Part shown: positions 34,289-45,100 of the stretch, piece after piece | Position numbering within the stretch: the stretch's first letter is position 1 | Layout: every line of letters begins with the position of its first letter | DNA from: JABMOV01 sp964654545 | GTDB taxonomy: Bacteria; Fidelibacterota; Marinisomatia; Marinisomatales; JABMOV01 | Length of the DNA stretch: 64,000 nucleotides | NCBI GenBank assembly: GCA_964654545.1 | Contig: CAZZIU010000007.1 | Location: 61,678-125,677 of the forward strand | Direction: 5' to 3' | The notes under the pieces: generated by a model | Database searches by the model: none | What the model saw: the letters and a program-made list of their open reading frames with translations, nothing else | What the model was told of the DNA's origin: nothing | Position numbers and translations under genes: made by a program

Positions 34289-35578
34289 GTGGATATTAAA
34301 ATAAATGAACCCAATAGCTATACACGCGAATTAAGTATTGTTGTTCCATGGGAAGAACTGAAAAATGATTTTGAAAAATCAATTAAAAATTTTTCAAAAA
34401 AAGTCAAAATGCCCGGATTCAGACCGGGGAAGATTCCACGGAAAGTATTGATGCAACAATACCTCCCTAATATTGAAATGGAATTCATTGAAAATTCCTT
34501 TAATACATTTTACAGCAAGGCACTGCTTGAAAAAGAATTGGTTCCTGTAAATCAGGGTGAAGTATCTGATCTGCATTTTCACTTTGAATCTGATTTATCT
34601 TTCAAAGCTCAGTTTGAAATCGAACCGGAAGTGTCCACTCCGGCGCTAAAGAAAAATAGTCTTAAAATTCAGAGAACAACGTATATTTCAGATGAGAAGG
34701 ATTTGGAAATTACCATTGATGATATAAGGGCACGCTATATGCAGGTTCATAGCGTTGAAGATGGGTCAAAAGAAGGCCATTTTATTGTAGGTGATCTACA
34801 GGAAATTGATGATGGAGGGACTCCCATTATAGGGAAAAAACTTGAGGATCGATATATCAAGATTGGCGACGGAATATTTACCGGTGATTTACAGAAATCG
34901 TTAACTGGATTAAAACCTGATGATGAAGTAAAGATTACATTACCGGACGAAAACCAGAATCCGGTTCATTATCAGTTGGTTGTTAAGAGGATAGAGGATC
35001 ATGAATTACCGGCGGTAGATGATGATTTTGTAAAAATGGTAGATCCATCTCTCGATTCGGTAGATGAATGGCGTAAAAAATTGAAGGAATCTATTAACAA
35101 GGAATATGAAAGACGCTCGGAGGAGACATTTGATCGGCAACTATCAGATGCGGTAATTGATTTGGCAAATATTGAGTACCCGCCCTCCATGGTTGAATCC
35201 TATTTAAGCCATTTGATTGAGGATGTAAAAAAGTCTAATCCTGGAGCTGATCTCGATAACGAAAAAGTACGTGAGACATACCAACAGGTTGCTAAAAGAA
35301 ATATGAAATGGTATCTGTTGCGGAAAGCAATTATTCGAGAACAGGAATTGACAATTAGTAAAGAAGAGGTAAAAAAAGAAATTGATCGTTTAATGGAGCG
35401 ATCTCCCGAATATGCAAAGGAAATTGAAAAATATTATAAAAAACCGAGCAATCGTGAGAAAATTGAAGATGATCTTGTGGAAAAGAAGATTCTTGATTAT
35501 CTAAAAGGATTTGCTAAAATCAAGGAAGTCAATGTACCAACCAAAGAACTCAGAGATAAAGATAAGCAGGAAGGATAG
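34289..35578 (+). CDS. tig: Trigger factor, ribosome-associated chaperone
   Basis: A 429-residue trigger factor. The ribosome-binding loop GFRPGK is at residues 43-48, in MPGFRPGKIPRKV. A central FKBP-like region (about 150-240) is weakly conserved, and a long helical C-terminal domain (about 250-410) is rich in charged residues. The start is a GTG at 34289 with GGAAAG upstream; the stop lies 4 bp before clpP. The tig-clpP-clpX order is the classic one. Confidence 0.95.
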   Translation: MDIKINEPNSYTRELSIVVPWEELKNDFEKSIKNFSKKVKMPGFRPGKIPRKVLMQQYLPNIEMEFIENSFNTFYSKALLEKELVPVNQGEVSDLHFHFESDLSFKAQFEIEPEVSTPALKKNSLKIQRTTYISDEKDLEITIDDIRARYMQVHSVEDGSKEGHFIVGDLQEIDDGGTPIIGKKLEDRYIKIGDGIFTGDLQKSLTGLKPDDEVKITLPDENQNPVHYQLVVKRIEDHELPAVDDDFVKMVDPSLDSVDEWRKKLKESINKEYERRSEETFDRQLSDAVIDLANIEYPPSMVESYLSHLIEDVKKSNPGADLDNEKVRETYQQVAKRNMKWYLLRKAIIREQELTISKEEVKKEIDRLMERSPEYAKEIEKYYKKPSNREKIEDDLVEKKILDYLKGFAKIKEVNVPTKELRDKDKQEG

Positions 35579-35582
35579 GATC

Positions 35583-36188
35583 ATGTCAGATCATGAATTC
35601 GCCCAACTAATTCCAATGGTCGTTGAGCAAACCGGTCGATCCGAGCGTGCGTTTGACATTTATTCACGGCTGCTGAAAGAACGAATTATTTTTCTTGGAA
35701 CACCAATTGACGATAATGTGTCATCGCTGGTTATTGCCCAAATGCTTTTCCTTGAATCTGACAATGAAGAACGTGATATCCATTTGTACATTAATTCACC
35801 CGGTGGGTATGTAACTGCTGGATTGGCAATTTTTGACACCATGAATTATATCCGTCCGGATGTGTCTACCATTTGTATTGGACAAGCATCTAGCATGGCA
35901 GCTTTGTTGCTTTCCGGTGGTGCAAAAGGAAAGCGGTCCGCTTTGCCCAATTCCCGGATGATGATTCACCAACCGTTAGGGGGAGCAGAGGGTCAGGCCA
36001 GTGATATCAAAATTCAGGCAGACGAAATTTTAAAACTGCGCACCAAGTTAAATACGATATTGGCAAAGAGTACGGGACAGACTGTAAAACGTATCGAAAA
36101 AGATACGGATCGTAATTTTTTCATGAGCTCCGAAGAAGCCCTGGAGTATGGATTAATCGACAACATTTTGAGAAAACGCAATGGATGA
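35583..36188 (+). CDS. clpP: ATP-dependent Clp protease proteolytic subunit
   Basis: A 201-residue serine peptidase with catalytic Ser104 (GQASSMAAL), His129 (RMMIHQPLGG) and Asp174 (IEKDTDRN), and the NSPGG loop at 71-75. Start ATG 35583 follows GGAAGGA, 4 bp past tig; a longer frame from 35511 would overlap tig and add 24 basic residues foreign to ClpP. The N-terminus (LIPMVVEQTGRSERAFDIYSRLL) is standard and likely self-processed. It forms the tetradecameric chamber driven by ClpX. Confidence 0.97.
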   Translation: MSDHEFAQLIPMVVEQTGRSERAFDIYSRLLKERIIFLGTPIDDNVSSLVIAQMLFLESDNEERDIHLYINSPGGYVTAGLAIFDTMNYIRPDVSTICIGQASSMAALLLSGGAKGKRSALPNSRMMIHQPLGGAEGQASDIKIQADEILKLRTKLNTILAKSTGQTVKRIEKDTDRNFFMSSEEALEYGLIDNILRKRNG

Positions 36189-37311
36189 TAAAACAATTTT
36201 TTCCAGTATTCCGCAATACCCCTCTGCAACCAGTGATAGTTTAACGCTTCATAAACCATCTGAAATAAAAACTTTCCTGGATAAATATATCGTTGGACAG
36301 GAACGGGCTAAACGGACCATGTCGGTAGCGGTTTACAATCATTTCAAACGCATGATTCATCATTTTTCCTTCGAAGAAGAAGATGTAGAACTTGAAAAAA
36401 GCAATATCCTCATGATCGGGCCAACGGGTACCGGTAAAACACTGATTGCTCAAACACTTGCACGATTTTTATCCGTTCCATTTGCAATCGCAGATGCTAC
36501 AACACTTACTGAAGCGGGTTATGTGGGAGAAGATGTGGAAAATGTATTGGTGCGATTGCTTCAGGTTGCAGACTACAATGTTGCAAAAGCTGAACATGGT
36601 ATCATATGCATAGATGAAATTGATAAGATTTCACGAAAGAGTGAAAATACTTCTATTACCAGGGATGTGTCCGGAGAAGGGGTTCAACAGGCACTACTGA
36701 AGATTTTAGAGGGAACCATTGCGCATGTTCCTCCCCAAGGTGGAAGGAAGCATCCGGAACAGCCCCTCATTCCAATTAATACGAAGAATATCCTCTTCAT
36801 ATGTGGCGGATTGTTTGATGGACTTGCCAATCATATTGAAAAAAGACGGAACATAAAAGCAATTGGGTTTGAACATGAGTTGGATAAGAAAATCTCAAAG
36901 GAAGAAGATAAAATTTTACAATTTGTCGAGCCGGATGATCTGGTTCATTTTGGGTTAATCCCTGAATTGGTCGGACGACTTCCAGTGATAACGACCTTAG
37001 ATCATCTTACTTATGACTCCTACTACAAAATTCTAACAGAACCAAAAAATGCCTTAATAAAGCAGTACCAAAAATTGTTTCACATGGATGACGTGAATCT
37101 AACGTTCAGAGAAGATGGTATTGATGAAATAATTATTCGGACGATGAAAAGAAAATCAGGTGCCCGAGCATTACGCTCTGTGCTAGAGAACGTAATGCTG
37201 GATATTCAATATGCCATTCCCGATTCCCAATCAATAAAAAACATTACAATAACACGTGATGTAGTGACAGGGAAGCGACTTCCATTCAAGAAACAGCGAA
37301 AAAGTGCTTAA
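36181..37311 (+). CDS. clpX: ClpX AAA+ unfoldase lacking the N-terminal zinc-binding domain
   Basis: A 376-residue ClpX, shorter than the usual 410-430. The AAA+ core is complete: Walker A GPTGTGKT at 80-87, Walker B IICIDEID at 141-148, the RKH loop at 189-191, the IGF loop for ClpP docking at 228-230, and the sensor-2 region KSGARALRS near 322. The N-terminal C4 zinc domain (CxxC pairs) is absent: the chain begins MDDKTIFSSI and has no cysteine before residue 143. The start overlaps clpP by 8 bp, so no room exists for a longer N-terminus unless it is encoded within clpP. Substrate and adaptor choice must differ from zinc-domain ClpX. Confidence 0.93.
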   Translation: MDDKTIFSSIPQYPSATSDSLTLHKPSEIKTFLDKYIVGQERAKRTMSVAVYNHFKRMIHHFSFEEEDVELEKSNILMIGPTGTGKTLIAQTLARFLSVPFAIADATTLTEAGYVGEDVENVLVRLLQVADYNVAKAEHGIICIDEIDKISRKSENTSITRDVSGEGVQQALLKILEGTIAHVPPQGGRKHPEQPLIPINTKNILFICGGLFDGLANHIEKRRNIKAIGFEHELDKKISKEEDKILQFVEPDDLVHFGLIPELVGRLPVITTLDHLTYDSYYKILTEPKNALIKQYQKLFHMDDVNLTFREDGIDEIIIRTMKRKSGARALRSVLENVMLDIQYAIPDSQSIKNITITRDVVTGKRLPFKKQRKSA

Positions 37312-37331
37312 TCCCCGGTTTGGAATAGAAT

Positions 37332-40031
37332 TTATTTCATTAAAATCAGTTTACGATGCGAAACAAAATTTCCAGCGTTAAAGGTTAGGAAATATACTCC
37401 ACTACTAACGGTTTGACCATTTTTATTGATTCCATCCCATTTAAACGTATATCTGCCGGCATTCTGTGTACCTGAATAGTCAAATACCATCCTGCCCATA
37501 GTATCGTAGATTTTGATAGTTACTTCAGCATCTTCAGGTAACGTGTAGTCCAACGTTGTAGACGGATTAAAAGGGTTTGGGTAATTAGGAGATACGGAGT
37601 ATTGGTCGGCCATTTGATCTTTACCGTCCACAGAGAGCGCAGGGGTGATGATGAATGATCCAGGGGAAATATCAATTGTTAGATCATTGTTCCCATACTC
37701 ATCTATAATAATTGTTGGTGTCAATGTTAATGTAACTGGACCAACAGCAGCATCGCCATCGATAACATTGTTCACGTAAAATATGGTACTATCACCAATA
37801 GCAATAGGGATTGGATTGTTACCAGCAATTTGAATTCCAGATGCTGTGTATGAAGATTGTATTTGCCAACCAGACATTCTACTTGTCAATTCTATCATGG
37901 GTGTCCATACTCCATCATTATTCATATCTTCAAACGGTTCTCCCGCATCCCACATAGAATTTCCGTTGCTATCCGTATACAATTCTTCGAATGGTGTTAA
38001 AAAATTTGGGCCATCAACGATTTCAAGAAGAAACATTTTAATTGGTACCGTATTTTCCAGCTTAACACCAAATTTTCCATACCCGCCTACAGCTCCGGAA
38101 TCAGATGTAAAGGAAAGGATTTGTGCTTGTGCTGCATATGAATAAATACCATTCCCCAGCTGGAAGCCGATCCCATTTCCGGAAGTATCTTCAGCAACTA
38201 CCCAATTGAAGCCGATATTTGCTGAGCCATTTGATCCTGAGTTTGTAAAGATATGGACACGCAATATGCTTCCATTGCCAGCAGATACAGTTGGATTATG
38301 AAGGGTGAAAGTTTGATCACTAACAGTAACGCTATCTACAACCATCCTTCCAATTGCTTCCACATTGACAATATCAAAAATGTTAGGGCTAAAATGCAAT
38401 TGAAACGTCATGGAGGCGATGGTCACATCATTGGATAAGGAGATATCAAAATATCCAATATCATATGCTGGCCCAGTACTATTTTCAACATCCATTGAAG
38501 CAATTAAATATTCATTAAATACCAAGTCAAAATTCATAAGTGAATCAGGGTCACTAATATTGTCGAATGTAATCATGGATGGTTCAAAATAGTAGCTGTC
38601 CGTGCTTGGTGTTGTGTTATAACTAAAGTTCCGATTATCTGTATTACCGGGGAAAGGATCTGAGCCATCACTTCCACTATTGTTTTCTAAATTATACAAG
38701 CCATCCGCTTGTTCTAATCCTACACCGTAATGGGGTTCGTCATTATTTACTCCCCACCCTTGAGTTTTTTCCGTGTCGATATGCCAAAAAAGTAAACCAC
38801 CTGAAGGCATATTAACATCGGTACCAACTTTTTGTCTATTTTCGACCAACCAGTATTCACTATCATCTATCGTATGATCTATTCGATACACAACATTTGA
38901 TGAAAAAGATTGCTCAACATCAATGGAAGTCTGATCACCAGACAATGTGATCACATCGCTCCACCCCAACTCGGTTTTACACCACGCATTCATCGCGGAG
39001 GGGTACCAAGGTGTGGTACCGGCAGTTCCCCAGGATCCACTGGCCATAAGGGCCAATTTACCAGCACCGGAGGAAGAGTAATCCGTATCATACAGATCGG
39101 GTAATCCAAGAGCATGACCGAACTCATGACAAATGACCCCAATTGCTACAATGTTATTGCTCTGTATTTCTGGATTCATTGTATAAGAATTTATCCATAC
39201 ACCATCATACTGAACCTGCAAGCCGGCAGCGGATAGTGCCCATTTATGTGACCAGATATTACTGTGATCGCCTTGCTCCGCACCTGGTCCAGCATGAATT
39301 AAATTTAGTGCATCCACTGTCCCATCACCATCGTTGTCGAATTGAGACCAATCCATGCCATGGGCCTCAGCAGAATCAACAATTGCACGTACCAGGGTAA
39401 GAACATGGTCATAGCCGTCCGGGTTGGAATACGCATAATAATTGTGATTTTCGGGAGCGGTGTACCAGCCATCAATGGTTGAAATTGGGTCGAATTGACC
39501 GTAAGACACTTCATGGTAAAAATCACGAAAACTTCCACTCCCGGGATGTCCAGGATGCCCATAGTTGTCGATCGAATTCATTATATCTTCGAAAATTACT
39601 TCGTCATATTGGTTTGAATAATTAGGAAAATCGACTAATAACAATGGTACTTTGAAGGTGTCTGTTCTTGCAATCATCAGGTTTGGGATTTCAGTCGGTT
39701 CAATTACATAATTGCGCTTAGGCTTTACATTTTTCGAAAATCCTAAATTTTCCAGATATCTATCATCATCATTTTGATAGACTCTCCTGGACGATCCAAT
39801 CAGTCTGTTTCCTTCAGCCCTATTTGCATAAACCCACCAGCCCTCGTCATTTTTGACGATGGGAAATCCTAATTCAGTGGTATGCCATCCCGCCCATTCA
39901 TCGCCATTATTGTAAGCGTGAAATGTTTCACCAGTAGGTTGGGATAGCAATAATAATTCTTGTGATGCGTTGACTGCAAAAATTTGCTGGATTAATAGGT
40001 ATGAGAGGAGGAGGATTGATTTCTTTTTCAT
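37332..40031 (-). CDS. Secreted M6-family metalloprotease with cohesin-like and T9SS sorting domains
   Basis: An 899-residue protein with signal peptide (residues 1-22). The protease motif HEFGHALGLPD (His302, Glu303, His306, Asp312) is that of M6/immune-inhibitor-A-like enzymes. Residues about 505-640 read IASMTFQLHFSPNIFDIVNV, a cohesin-like beta-sandwich. A DSNGNSMWDAGEPFEDMNND calcium-binding-type repeat follows (about 685-710). The C-terminal 85 residues are a T9SS sorting domain (PNYPNPFNPSTTLDY, ending KLILMK). It converges on clpX, whose stop is 20 bp away. Likely secreted or surface-attached proteolysis. Confidence 0.9.
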   Translation of the reverse strand: MKKKSILLLSYLLIQQIFAVNASQELLLLSQPTGETFHAYNNGDEWAGWHTTELGFPIVKNDEGWWVYANRAEGNRLIGSSRRVYQNDDDRYLENLGFSKNVKPKRNYVIEPTEIPNLMIARTDTFKVPLLLVDFPNYSNQYDEVIFEDIMNSIDNYGHPGHPGSGSFRDFYHEVSYGQFDPISTIDGWYTAPENHNYYAYSNPDGYDHVLTLVRAIVDSAEAHGMDWSQFDNDGDGTVDALNLIHAGPGAEQGDHSNIWSHKWALSAAGLQVQYDGVWINSYTMNPEIQSNNIVAIGVICHEFGHALGLPDLYDTDYSSSGAGKLALMASGSWGTAGTTPWYPSAMNAWCKTELGWSDVITLSGDQTSIDVEQSFSSNVVYRIDHTIDDSEYWLVENRQKVGTDVNMPSGGLLFWHIDTEKTQGWGVNNDEPHYGVGLEQADGLYNLENNSGSDGSDPFPGNTDNRNFSYNTTPSTDSYYFEPSMITFDNISDPDSLMNFDLVFNEYLIASMDVENSTGPAYDIGYFDISLSNDVTIASMTFQLHFSPNIFDIVNVEAIGRMVVDSVTVSDQTFTLHNPTVSAGNGSILRVHIFTNSGSNGSANIGFNWVVAEDTSGNGIGFQLGNGIYSYAAQAQILSFTSDSGAVGGYGKFGVKLENTVPIKMFLLEIVDGPNFLTPFEELYTDSNGNSMWDAGEPFEDMNNDGVWTPMIELTSRMSGWQIQSSYTASGIQIAGNNPIPIAIGDSTIFYVNNVIDGDAAVGPVTLTLTPTIIIDEYGNNDLTIDISPGSFIITPALSVDGKDQMADQYSVSPNYPNPFNPSTTLDYTLPEDAEVTIKIYDTMGRMVFDYSGTQNAGRYTFKWDGINKNGQTVSSGVYFLTFNAGNFVSHRKLILMK

Positions 40032-40111
40032 CTTTTTAGGTATTCATTGCGATTTATTGATCTTGTTACCGTATATTTTCGCCATTCTTTTTCAAAAATC
40101 TGCGATAAAAC

Positions 40112-42163
40112 ATGCCACGGAAATTATCACATACCACCTATTATGCAATGGTGATTTTGATCACTATGTTTTCCTGCCAGGAACCTGCTGAAAATTTAAA
40201 CGAAGATATTGCGCTTAAGAATACGCTAACCCAAAATTCCGTTGGTAGCGGCAAGGAGGGGGATATTTCTTCGTATTTTTATAATCTTACCAACAGTGTA
40301 AACGCTACATTTTATCGGTTTGGTACAAATAACTTTAATTTAGGTTACAAAGAATATATCGAATTACTTGGCACTGAGCCGCCTGTGCTTACCTTTAAGA
40401 ATTTCCCGGAATACCTTGTTGAAATAACTCCAGATGATGGGGATTATACACAGCGCAGTTCCATAGATAGTTTACCATTGGATACAGTCGTTTATAGTGG
40501 ATCAATCACCATCAATTCAAATCGGGTATCGGATATTTCCACTATTATATGGAAATCTGATGGTGCGGTTGAGGACCAGCGCTATGAAATATCAACTTCG
40601 ACCTCCAGTGCTCAAACAGAGACAATTGATTATACAGATACATTGGTGGCAATCAGTTATCAGGCAGTAATTGATACGCCATTGATCTCCACCGGTCTAA
40701 TGTATGTGGACCATTCTGAATGGGAAGATACCACATACAATTATCACTCCAGTGAAATTCCCTTTACGGCAACATTTAACTACGAAAATTATCAATTGGG
40801 GTCAAATCTTTACATCTACCGGAAAAATACTGATTGCAACGAGAATCAATCATGGGATGATGCGGGTACAGCCGTATCTAATGGGGTCTGGGATCCTGCA
40901 GAAGCCTACTACGATAATAATGGAATTTCCGGTTATCAGCTTTCTGATCCATTTGAAGATCGAAATTGTAATGGTGTACGCGATACTGCCGAATGGTATG
41001 GCGATTATGGATTGGATGGTTTACCAAATACGTCAGACACACTAGAGGGAAATGGACGATATGACTTTGGAGAGCCCTTCGAGGATCGCATTGATACTTT
41101 AGCGGTGGGTGAGAGATACACTGATGCCAACAATAACGGTCAGCCGGAGAGTGACGAACTGTATATTCTGACGGAGAGACCCAATAATATTCTCGTTAGT
41201 TGGGAAGATTTAAATGAACCAAGAATTCTAAATCGTATTGAATATGGTGATTCACTTGTTGACCGATGGGGTATGGTTCATAATGATATTATTGTAGCGG
41301 TTCCGATAATAGATATTCAAAACCGTTCCATTCATAATATAGATTCGACAGTGACTCTTTACACAAATAAAATCATTGAATATGACCCGCGGTCAACGTC
41401 GAGTAATTATGATGTAGCCAAGACGGAATGGATCGATAATTTTAATAATAGGAACTATGATTATTTATTATTTAAAACAGACGATAATGTCTATCAGCTC
41501 ACGCACCCAACGTATTTTGTTCCTGAGGGATTTGATAATGAATTCTGGGCCACCAATGAACTGGTGGATGAAATTTTATTTTATACTGTAAATGGTAAAA
41601 TTCGCGATGGCGAAGTAGTGGAAGAATCCTATTATGATACTACGGCTCTTGCGATTTATAAAATTGAAAAATCATTTACTGTGGAATCCGATACGGTAAC
41701 CGAACCAGCCAAAGCCGTTAAATATTTTAATACGGATAGTGGGACGGTGTGCTATAGAGGTGACGGAAATGTTGTTGCTGATCCATCCGAATGTCTGGCA
41801 GCCGATACAACATTTTTGGATTGTTTTAAGATTACGCGAACCAAGACAATTACTTTAATCGGAAACGGTGTAGAGTTTGGACTAAAAGACATTACCTGGT
41901 TGGCAAGGGGAATGGGAATTGTTCGCGATGAATCACTTTTCCGATGGACGGAAGAATTTGGTAGTGAAGAAATGTGGGTCGGAAGTTCAAAATGGGAATT
42001 GGGTCATTTGTCCGTCACGGGAAATTCTGGTGCGGGACGATTTATGGCGCGACGTGCGATGAAGAAGCTGAATGAATTACAGGCACTACCTGCTATGGAT
42101 AATGATCCATATCAAATAAATCACGTTTATGGTTTTCAACGTGTTGGAAATCAGGAGAATTAA
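40112..42163 (+). CDS. Large lipoprotein with calcium-binding-type repeats
   Basis: A 683-residue protein with signal peptide and lipobox ending at Cys (ITMFSCQEP), so it is membrane-anchored; no clear ribosome site precedes either ATG 40112 or 40145. Residues about 245-345 carry several DxNxNG-type repeats such as DCNENQSWDDAG, DRNCNGVRDTAEW and DANNNGQPESDE, also seen in the TonB receptor that follows 12 bp later. The rest is unassigned beta-rich sequence. Its position before a TonB receptor recalls SusD-like partners, but no SusD fold signature is visible. Confidence 0.75.
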   Translation: MPRKLSHTTYYAMVILITMFSCQEPAENLNEDIALKNTLTQNSVGSGKEGDISSYFYNLTNSVNATFYRFGTNNFNLGYKEYIELLGTEPPVLTFKNFPEYLVEITPDDGDYTQRSSIDSLPLDTVVYSGSITINSNRVSDISTIIWKSDGAVEDQRYEISTSTSSAQTETIDYTDTLVAISYQAVIDTPLISTGLMYVDHSEWEDTTYNYHSSEIPFTATFNYENYQLGSNLYIYRKNTDCNENQSWDDAGTAVSNGVWDPAEAYYDNNGISGYQLSDPFEDRNCNGVRDTAEWYGDYGLDGLPNTSDTLEGNGRYDFGEPFEDRIDTLAVGERYTDANNNGQPESDELYILTERPNNILVSWEDLNEPRILNRIEYGDSLVDRWGMVHNDIIVAVPIIDIQNRSIHNIDSTVTLYTNKIIEYDPRSTSSNYDVAKTEWIDNFNNRNYDYLLFKTDDNVYQLTHPTYFVPEGFDNEFWATNELVDEILFYTVNGKIRDGEVVEESYYDTTALAIYKIEKSFTVESDTVTEPAKAVKYFNTDSGTVCYRGDGNVVADPSECLAADTTFLDCFKITRTKTITLIGNGVEFGLKDITWLARGMGIVRDESLFRWTEEFGSEEMWVGSSKWELGHLSVTGNSGAGRFMARRAMKKLNELQALPAMDNDPYQINHVYGFQRVGNQEN

Positions 42164-42175
42164 TACTGGGGGGAA

Positions 42176-45100
42176 ATGATTAATAGCCTTGTAAAAACAG
42201 TAATTATTCTGGCATTTTTCAACGTCCTTTATGGTGGTACTGACGGTACAATTCGCGGACAGGTAACAGACATTGATGGCGGTCCATTACCGGGGGCACA
42301 GATATATATTCCTGATCTGGGTGTGGGCGCCGTAGCCGATGTTGATGGTAATTATATCATCATTAATATTCCGGTGGGAACGTACGATGTTCATGTACGC
42401 ATGCTGGGATATGAAAAGCAGAACCGTGCCGACGTTAACATATTAATGGATAAAACGGTTTGGTTGAATTTTAAACTTCCAATTGCTCCAATTGAAAGTG
42501 CTGTTGTGGAGGTTACAGGAGAAAAACCGCTGGTTGAAAAACAGGAAACATCCAAAACTATCAACATTGGTAAAAAAGAGATTGAATCGTTGCCCATCCG
42601 CGATTTATCCGAACTGTATACACTTCAATCAGGTGTGGTAAGAGTCCAAAGTATGACAACGGGAATACCTGATCATGAAGAGCGAGGGTTGGAGGAAGTG
42701 CACGTACGTGGCGGGAGAGCAGGTGAAATTGCCTATATGATCGATGGCTTATATATACGGAATCCAATATTTGGTGGGATTGGAAATGGCACCCGATTGA
42801 ATTTATTTGCAGTCAGTGAATTTGATTGGCAACCAGGCGGTTTTAATGCTGAGTATGGGGATGCCATGTCTGCAGTTTCAAATATGCACACGGAAACGGG
42901 CACGGATGAGTTTCGTTATCGATTTAAATATGAGACCAGTGCTGTTGGCAGTGAAATTGGTAATAAATATGACCAACTGCGCGGTTATAACGACTATAAT
43001 TTTGGAATGGGTGGTCCGGTTCCGCTGACAAATTCAAAATTGTCTTATTGGGTATCGGGTCAATGGACAACAAAAGACAACTACCGAGTGTATAAATTTG
43101 ATGATTTGGTGTATGTTGAAAATCCCGATGATCCTTTTAATTTGGCAAATCTTGAAAATTTAGTACAGCCATGGGATAATGTTGCCGGTTTTCGCGGGTT
43201 CGGATTTGATAAAACCTATGACATTTTCGGAAAATTGGCGTATAGACCATCAACCAGACTTCGAATGAATTTTACCTACTGGGATGTCAATGCCCACCGT
43301 AAATCTTTTAATACCAGATATTTATACTGGAATAATGGACAAAATGAGTTGTTCAGAGACACACGCAGATACACTTTTGAAATAAACCAATCATTGTCCA
43401 GTAAAATGTTTTATTCTCTGAGAGCATCCCGATTTCAACAGGATCAATTCCAGGGCGTTCGCTGGGAAGACAATGATGGCGATAAATACCCGGACTGGTT
43501 TGAGTGGCGTTATCCTTCCGGACCAAATAAAAGAATATCTGATCCGTATAATCCGGACGTAATTCCGTACACTGTCTCCTTAAACGGGGACACGCTTTAC
43601 TATACTAAGCTTGATAACGTTTCCGGGTGGTATTACGGTGCAACACCGGGAATATATAATTGGGAAATAGCAGAGGAGTTTCTAGACAGCAATGGAAACG
43701 GAATTTGGGACCCGGGAGAATCCTATTCTGATGAGAATGAGAATGGAAAATGGGACGGACCAGAGATGACACAAAAGGCAGAATATCGGGATGGGAGTTA
43801 TTGGTTATTACCACAAATGTATGTCTATGAGAGTGAATTATTTGATGACTATCACCATGTGGATTTAGAATATTCACAAGATCCATCTTGGGGCCGAATT
43901 TACTCTACCCAATATGGACCATTTTTCTCATTTTTTAATCCGGCATACTATTACATGCCCATGGGTCCCAACGGATACGGCTGGAACGAAGGAAGAACCT
44001 TTGGCGGTAGTGATAAATACTATCACGAGTCCAGTGCCTTGACCAACGAAATACGATTTGACATTACCAGTCAAATGACTGATGAATGGAGAATCCAATC
44101 CGGTTTTGATTATAAAAGTCACAAGCTGGATTTTTATGAAGTGCAAAATCCCTTTTTATCCAGCGGAGCCATTACTCAATCTTTTGCTGAGTATTGGGAA
44201 GATACGGGCCCCGATGGACTCATATATACCGATGAAGATTACCCAGGTCCTGATGAAGGTGAGGGAAACGGAAAATGGGATAAGGGTGAGAATTACGATG
44301 ATTCAAACCACAATGGGAAATGGGACAATTATCGTGAGCCTGAAGAATTGAATGCCTATTTACAAAATACCTATGAGGTTCCGTGGATGGTGATTCATGC
44401 CGGGGTTAGGGTTGATGCGGTAAATTACAACACAGATATATGGACTGATTCTACCGGTGCTTTTTCACCCGATAAACCCTGGTACTGGGAAGATACCAAT
44501 GACAATGGAAAATGGGAATCGGGTGAACCTGTGAGCGGTGATGCTGAATTTTCGCCTAACCTCCAGCATGTATTTTATCTACCATCGAAATGGTTTTATA
44601 AAATAAGCCCAAGACTTGGTATCAGTCATGTCATTACTGATAAGGCTACCTTTGTATTCAGCTACGGTCTTTATTACCAAACCCCTGTATACCAGAACGT
44701 TTTTCTTAACACCAACCGAATTTATGACCCGGAAGCTCTTTTTGAGGAAAGCGGCGGTGCGGTTGGGAATGCTACTATGTCCGCATCCCGTTCTCAATCA
44801 TACGAGTTTGGGTTTAACGTACAGTTTACCCGTCATTGGGCCTTTTCGCTTCTTGGTTGGGTGAAAAACATGGATCAGATGACCACCTTTAAATACAGTC
44901 GATCAGGGGTCTATGATTATCAGGTGGCGTCCAATACGGATTATGGAAATGCAAAGGGTATTGATTTTACCCTTGAGAATAGAGGGCAATTAATCAACGC
45001 CAGGATTCAGTATACCTATTCCATTGCAATGGGAAGCAGTGAATATGCGTGGTCTGTCATTGGTCAGGAATATAAAAATGCTCCGGGGCAGGAATTTTTA

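Noticed and set aside
37312..37331. Terminator between clpX and the M6 protease gene
   Set aside because: Only 20 bp separates the stops and no stem with a T-run is seen.
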